Source of the DNA: Glandiceps talaboti
Lineage: Eukaryota > Hemichordata > Enteropneusta > Spengelidae
Length of the DNA stretch: 52,500 nucleotides
Direction: 5' to 3'
NCBI RefSeq assembly: GCF_964340395.1
Contig: NC_135554.1
Coordinates: forward strand, 3,302,975 to 3,355,474
The translations under genes were made by a program, and so were the position numbers. This document shows positions 49,458 to 52,500 of the stretch, piece by piece. The first letter of the stretch is position 1. Every line of letters begins with the position of its first letter. The notes beneath the pieces were generated by a model. It was not told where the DNA came from. It searched no databases and was given only the letters and a program-made list of their open reading frames with translations.

Positions 49458-51207
49458 CTATTTGACCTGCGTAAGCTTAATATATGAAAACTGACGCTCT
49501 TCCTTTCTTTATCGCAGGTAACTGTTCGATGACGATTGAGCTCAGACAACTAGAAAGATGGTCTGAGGCTTAAGTAGGTGTTTAAATGGCATATTATGGA
49601 TGTTAGAGTTCATTTGCAAGTGATCAGAAAAACATAATGTCTTCTGGTCATGAGAATTGAATGATGTACTTGGACAACGTAGAACGGCACAGAAAGAGTA
49701 CGTGATAAAGTAATTATAAAATAGTCCTTCTTAATGACATCCTTGACGTAATTATTTCAAAGTACACTATCAAAATAGTTTTAATGACACCCTGGATGAA
49801 ATTATTTCAAAGTACACTAGCTACTTCATTTCATAATTATTTCAAAGTACACTAGCTACTTAATTTCATAAATATTGCATATCTCACTTTGATATCATAT
49901 TGTCACGCTTGAATTGAAATCACTGAAAACTGAAACTTTGTTCATTTTATGCAATGTCGTTTTCTTACATGTTAGCATATCTATTTAACACTTCATATGG
50001 ATTATCACACCAGTGGTATATTGATGACACTGAATAGCACTCCAAGTGACCGGTTATTATTATACTTTTGTTTATGAAATTTAACTCCTTACCTACGAGT
50101 GGAATACAGCTAGCAATGGATGATATAATTATAAGCGAGCCAAGAACATTTTGTGACTAATTCTAATCTTCCTTCCACTGGTAAAAAATAACAGTAACAA
50201 CTATACCTAGCAAAGGTATTGTTGTGGGTTGAAAGGTAAAATTATGTCGGAAATGGAAAAATTGTATGCTTATTAAGTCTTTTATTCTTGATGCATGTTT
50301 TACAAACAGTGTGTGTTCACTTTAAGGATTGGAGTACTTAAACACAAACATGATATCTGATGCATATGATTACCTGTACCCTTGTTGTAAGTTTTGTTGA
50401 CATTGGGAACGTCTTTATAATTAGTCCTGAGAACAATTACATGTTATTCCCCAACATTTTTCTTCGTTCAGCCAAGGAAAATAAGAGTGACCTAAGGCGC
50501 CTTGTCACTACAAGTGGCTAGACGATCAGTGACAGTCCTTGGGTCTCAAGTAATTTCCAACTGAATAAAGACAAATATTGGAGAATAACAATTATACCAA
50601 CGTCAGTAATATCAAAGAAAAATCGGTGAAAATAATGACTATTTTGAATGTTTTAACTCCTATTTCGAACGCAGCAGAACTAGTGACGTAGACACGCGTT
50701 GTCGTGACGTAGAATGAGAAGAGTGTATATTCCATATTTCTTGTTCTAACTGTATGTTATAGTTATAATACTGTTTAACGGTCTACCACAAATTACCGAT
50801 GTCTTACACCTACTTGACGATTGCTACACATGTTCTGTGGGATTATTCCATTGCAGTATACAGCTACAGTACGTAGTTCATTTATTACACAGCGAACTGA
50901 GCAACTTGCGAGGTTATATTTTCGAGATCTGATGATGCCCTCATACATGGCAAATGGCAGCTTCTTTTGTTTTTTATGATACATCATAATAGAATACAAA
51001 AATATTTTTCATAACTGGTACGCGCTTGTTAAACTCATTTCATTTGCATATGTAGTTGACATTTATACATGTCATGTATACTAGTTTTTTCTCCAGGCAT
51101 ACATACACGTATACGATTGGTATTTACGTTGAATTGCAATACAGAAAACATTGATATTGCATATCTGCATGCAAAGTTACATAAATAAGCACACATCAGT
51201 TCACGTA
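49458..51207. other. Unique sequence with a small local duplication, no gene recognised
   Basis: AT-rich DNA. ATTATTTCAAAGTACACTA occurs at 49751, 49801 and 49836 (spacing 50 and 35 bp), within AATGACA(T/C)CCT...GACGTAA/GATGAAA surroundings. This is a minor tandem duplication. Open frames here show no domain. Confidence 0.5.
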
Positions 51208-52025
51208 AGCCATTACAAGGTTCCAAGTGATTGGAAATGAGGCGACTTCAAACTTTCAACACAAATCAAGACATATAATGGCTGTTCGTTTTCAATCTGT
51301 GCTCCCAGATTTTGGGACATATAACTAAGATTAAATATGTATTAATGACTGATGACACCATTACAAGGTTCGCCGTGATAGGTAGAGGGGCAACGTGAAG
51401 CTATTACGAGGTTCGCCGTGATAGGTAGAGGGGCAACATGAAGCTATTACGAGGTTCGCCGTGATAGGTAGAGGGGCAACATGAAGCTATTACACGGTTC
51501 CCAGTGATTGGTAGAGGGGCAACATGAAGCTATTACACGGTTCCCAGTGATTGGTAGAGGGGCAACATGAAGCTATTACAAGGTTCGCCGTGATAGGTAG
51601 AGGGGCAACATGAAGCTATTACACGGTTCCCAGTGATAGGTAGAGGGGCAACATGAAGCTATTACACGGCTCCCAGTGATTGGTAGAGGGGCAACATGAA
51701 GCTATTACACGGTTCCCAGTGATAGGTAGAGGGGCAACATGAAGCTATTACACGGTTCCCAGTGATAGGTAGAGGGGCAACATGAAGCTATCACACGGTT
51801 CCCAGTGATTGGTAGAGGGGCAACATGAAGCTATTACACGGTTCCGAGTGATTGGTAGAGGGGCAACATGAAGCTATTACACGGTTCCCAGTGATAGGTA
51901 GAGGGGCAACATGAAGCTATTACACGGTTCCCAGTGATAGGTAGAGGGGCAACATGAAGCTATCACACGGTTCCCAGTGATTGGTAGAGGGGCAACATGA
52001 AGCTATTACACGGTTTCCAGTAATT
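51208..52025. repeat. 43-bp minisatellite, about 15 units plus an upstream relic unit
   Basis: Direct repeat at 51358-52025 with a unit containing GATAGGTAGAGGGGCAACAT, then GAAGCTATTACACGGTTCCCA plus GT (representative unit 51639-51681). There are two subfamilies: GGTTCGCCGTGATAGG (first three units and one internal) and GGTTCCCAGTGATTGG/GATAGG (the rest). A diverged relic, CATTACAAGGTTCCAAGTGA at 51211-51230, lies about 150 bp upstream and may be the ancestral sequence. No long frames, because the period is not a multiple of three. Confidence 0.96.
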
Positions 52026-52298
52026 GGAAAGCATTGTTAATAGTTCTATTTTGTCTCATTAATGACATTAATGATACTTTTTGAACAAGAATAAACTCAA
52101 AGGCGGGCAGGGAATATTTTTGTAACCTTTATCGTAAACTTCAAAATGGTCCTTGAACTGTCATTCGATACAAACTGGCATACTTTGTAAATCTCCCGTT
52201 TACTCCAGTTTTCAAAAGTAAATTTTTTTTTTTAAATTAAAGTTAACATACGACAATGCTAACGACTCTCTTCATAAAAACACTTATCTGTGTGAGTC

Positions 52299-52500
52299 TT
52301 TTCAATGTAACTGTGCTATAGAATATAGCCTACCCCCCCCCCTTACTCATCTATGACATTTCAATGTAACTGTACTATAGAATATAGCCTATCCCCCCCC
52401 CTTACTCATCTATGACATTTCAATGTAACTGTACTATAGAATATAGCCTATCCCCCTTACTCATCTATGACATTTCAATGTAACTGTACTATAGAATATA
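52299..52500. repeat. ~59-bp tandem repeat with variable C run, running off the window
   Basis: At least 3.3 units containing TTTCAATGTAACTGTACTAT, then AGAATATAGCCTA, a C run, and TTACTCATCTATGACA. The C run shrinks from 10 to 9 to 5 in successive units; otherwise they are almost identical. The array continues beyond 52500. Confidence 0.95.

Overview
This window is eukaryotic, intergenic DNA that is dominated by repeats. No intact host gene, tRNA or rRNA can be supported. It is AT-rich and contains LINE-type reverse-transcriptase remnants, cut-and-paste transposon remains, dinucleotide and tetranucleotide microsatellites, and very long minisatellites. That combination fits an aquatic invertebrate (for example a mollusc, hemichordate, cephalochordate or similar), but the sequence alone does not let me choose the phylum.

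Layout. 1-1148: a 30-bp minisatellite cut by the window edge. 1963-2100: a tetranucleotide tract. 2340-5300: two unrelated minisatellites that share a 22-bp period. 6495-9567: a 42-bp minisatellite, followed at 9651-10454 by a 5'-truncated LINE 3' end and a (CT)n(AT)n tract. 11516-12455: a fold-back DNA transposon with 48-bp terminal inverted repeats and a 9-bp target duplication. 12779-13156: a probable degraded MITE. 13262-13649: a CATA/CATG tract. 14418-16413: a DNA transposon with G-rich inverted ends and a possible TAA duplication. 18186-18575: a tandem repeat carrying seven TGACGTCA palindromes. 21265-25045: a 27-bp minisatellite interrupted by AT tracts. 26505-28147: a broken LINE interrupted by an inverted partial copy of the 14.4-16.4 kb element. 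28886-29170: a TATG tract. 29650-29985: a palindromic, octamer-rich segment. 29981-43440: an indel-free 39-bp minisatellite of about 345 units, with a second-level duplication of about 4.8 kb at a 4,992-bp offset. 45241-46291: a 28-bp array. 47330-48997: a palindromic TIR element enclosing a coding-like fragment with one stop. 49071-49457: a 48-bp array. 51208-52025: a 43-bp array. 52299-52500: a roughly 59-bp tandem repeat that runs off the window.

The long open frames over the arrays (up to about 4,500 codons) exist because 27, 30, 39, 42 and 48 are multiples of three. In the 39-bp array most of the variation between units would change the amino acid in every open frame, so I treat these frames as non-coding. 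About half of the window is minisatellite, in eleven unrelated families. There is no gene network to describe. The biology here is repeat birth, local amplification, and transposons nested in or beside one another.
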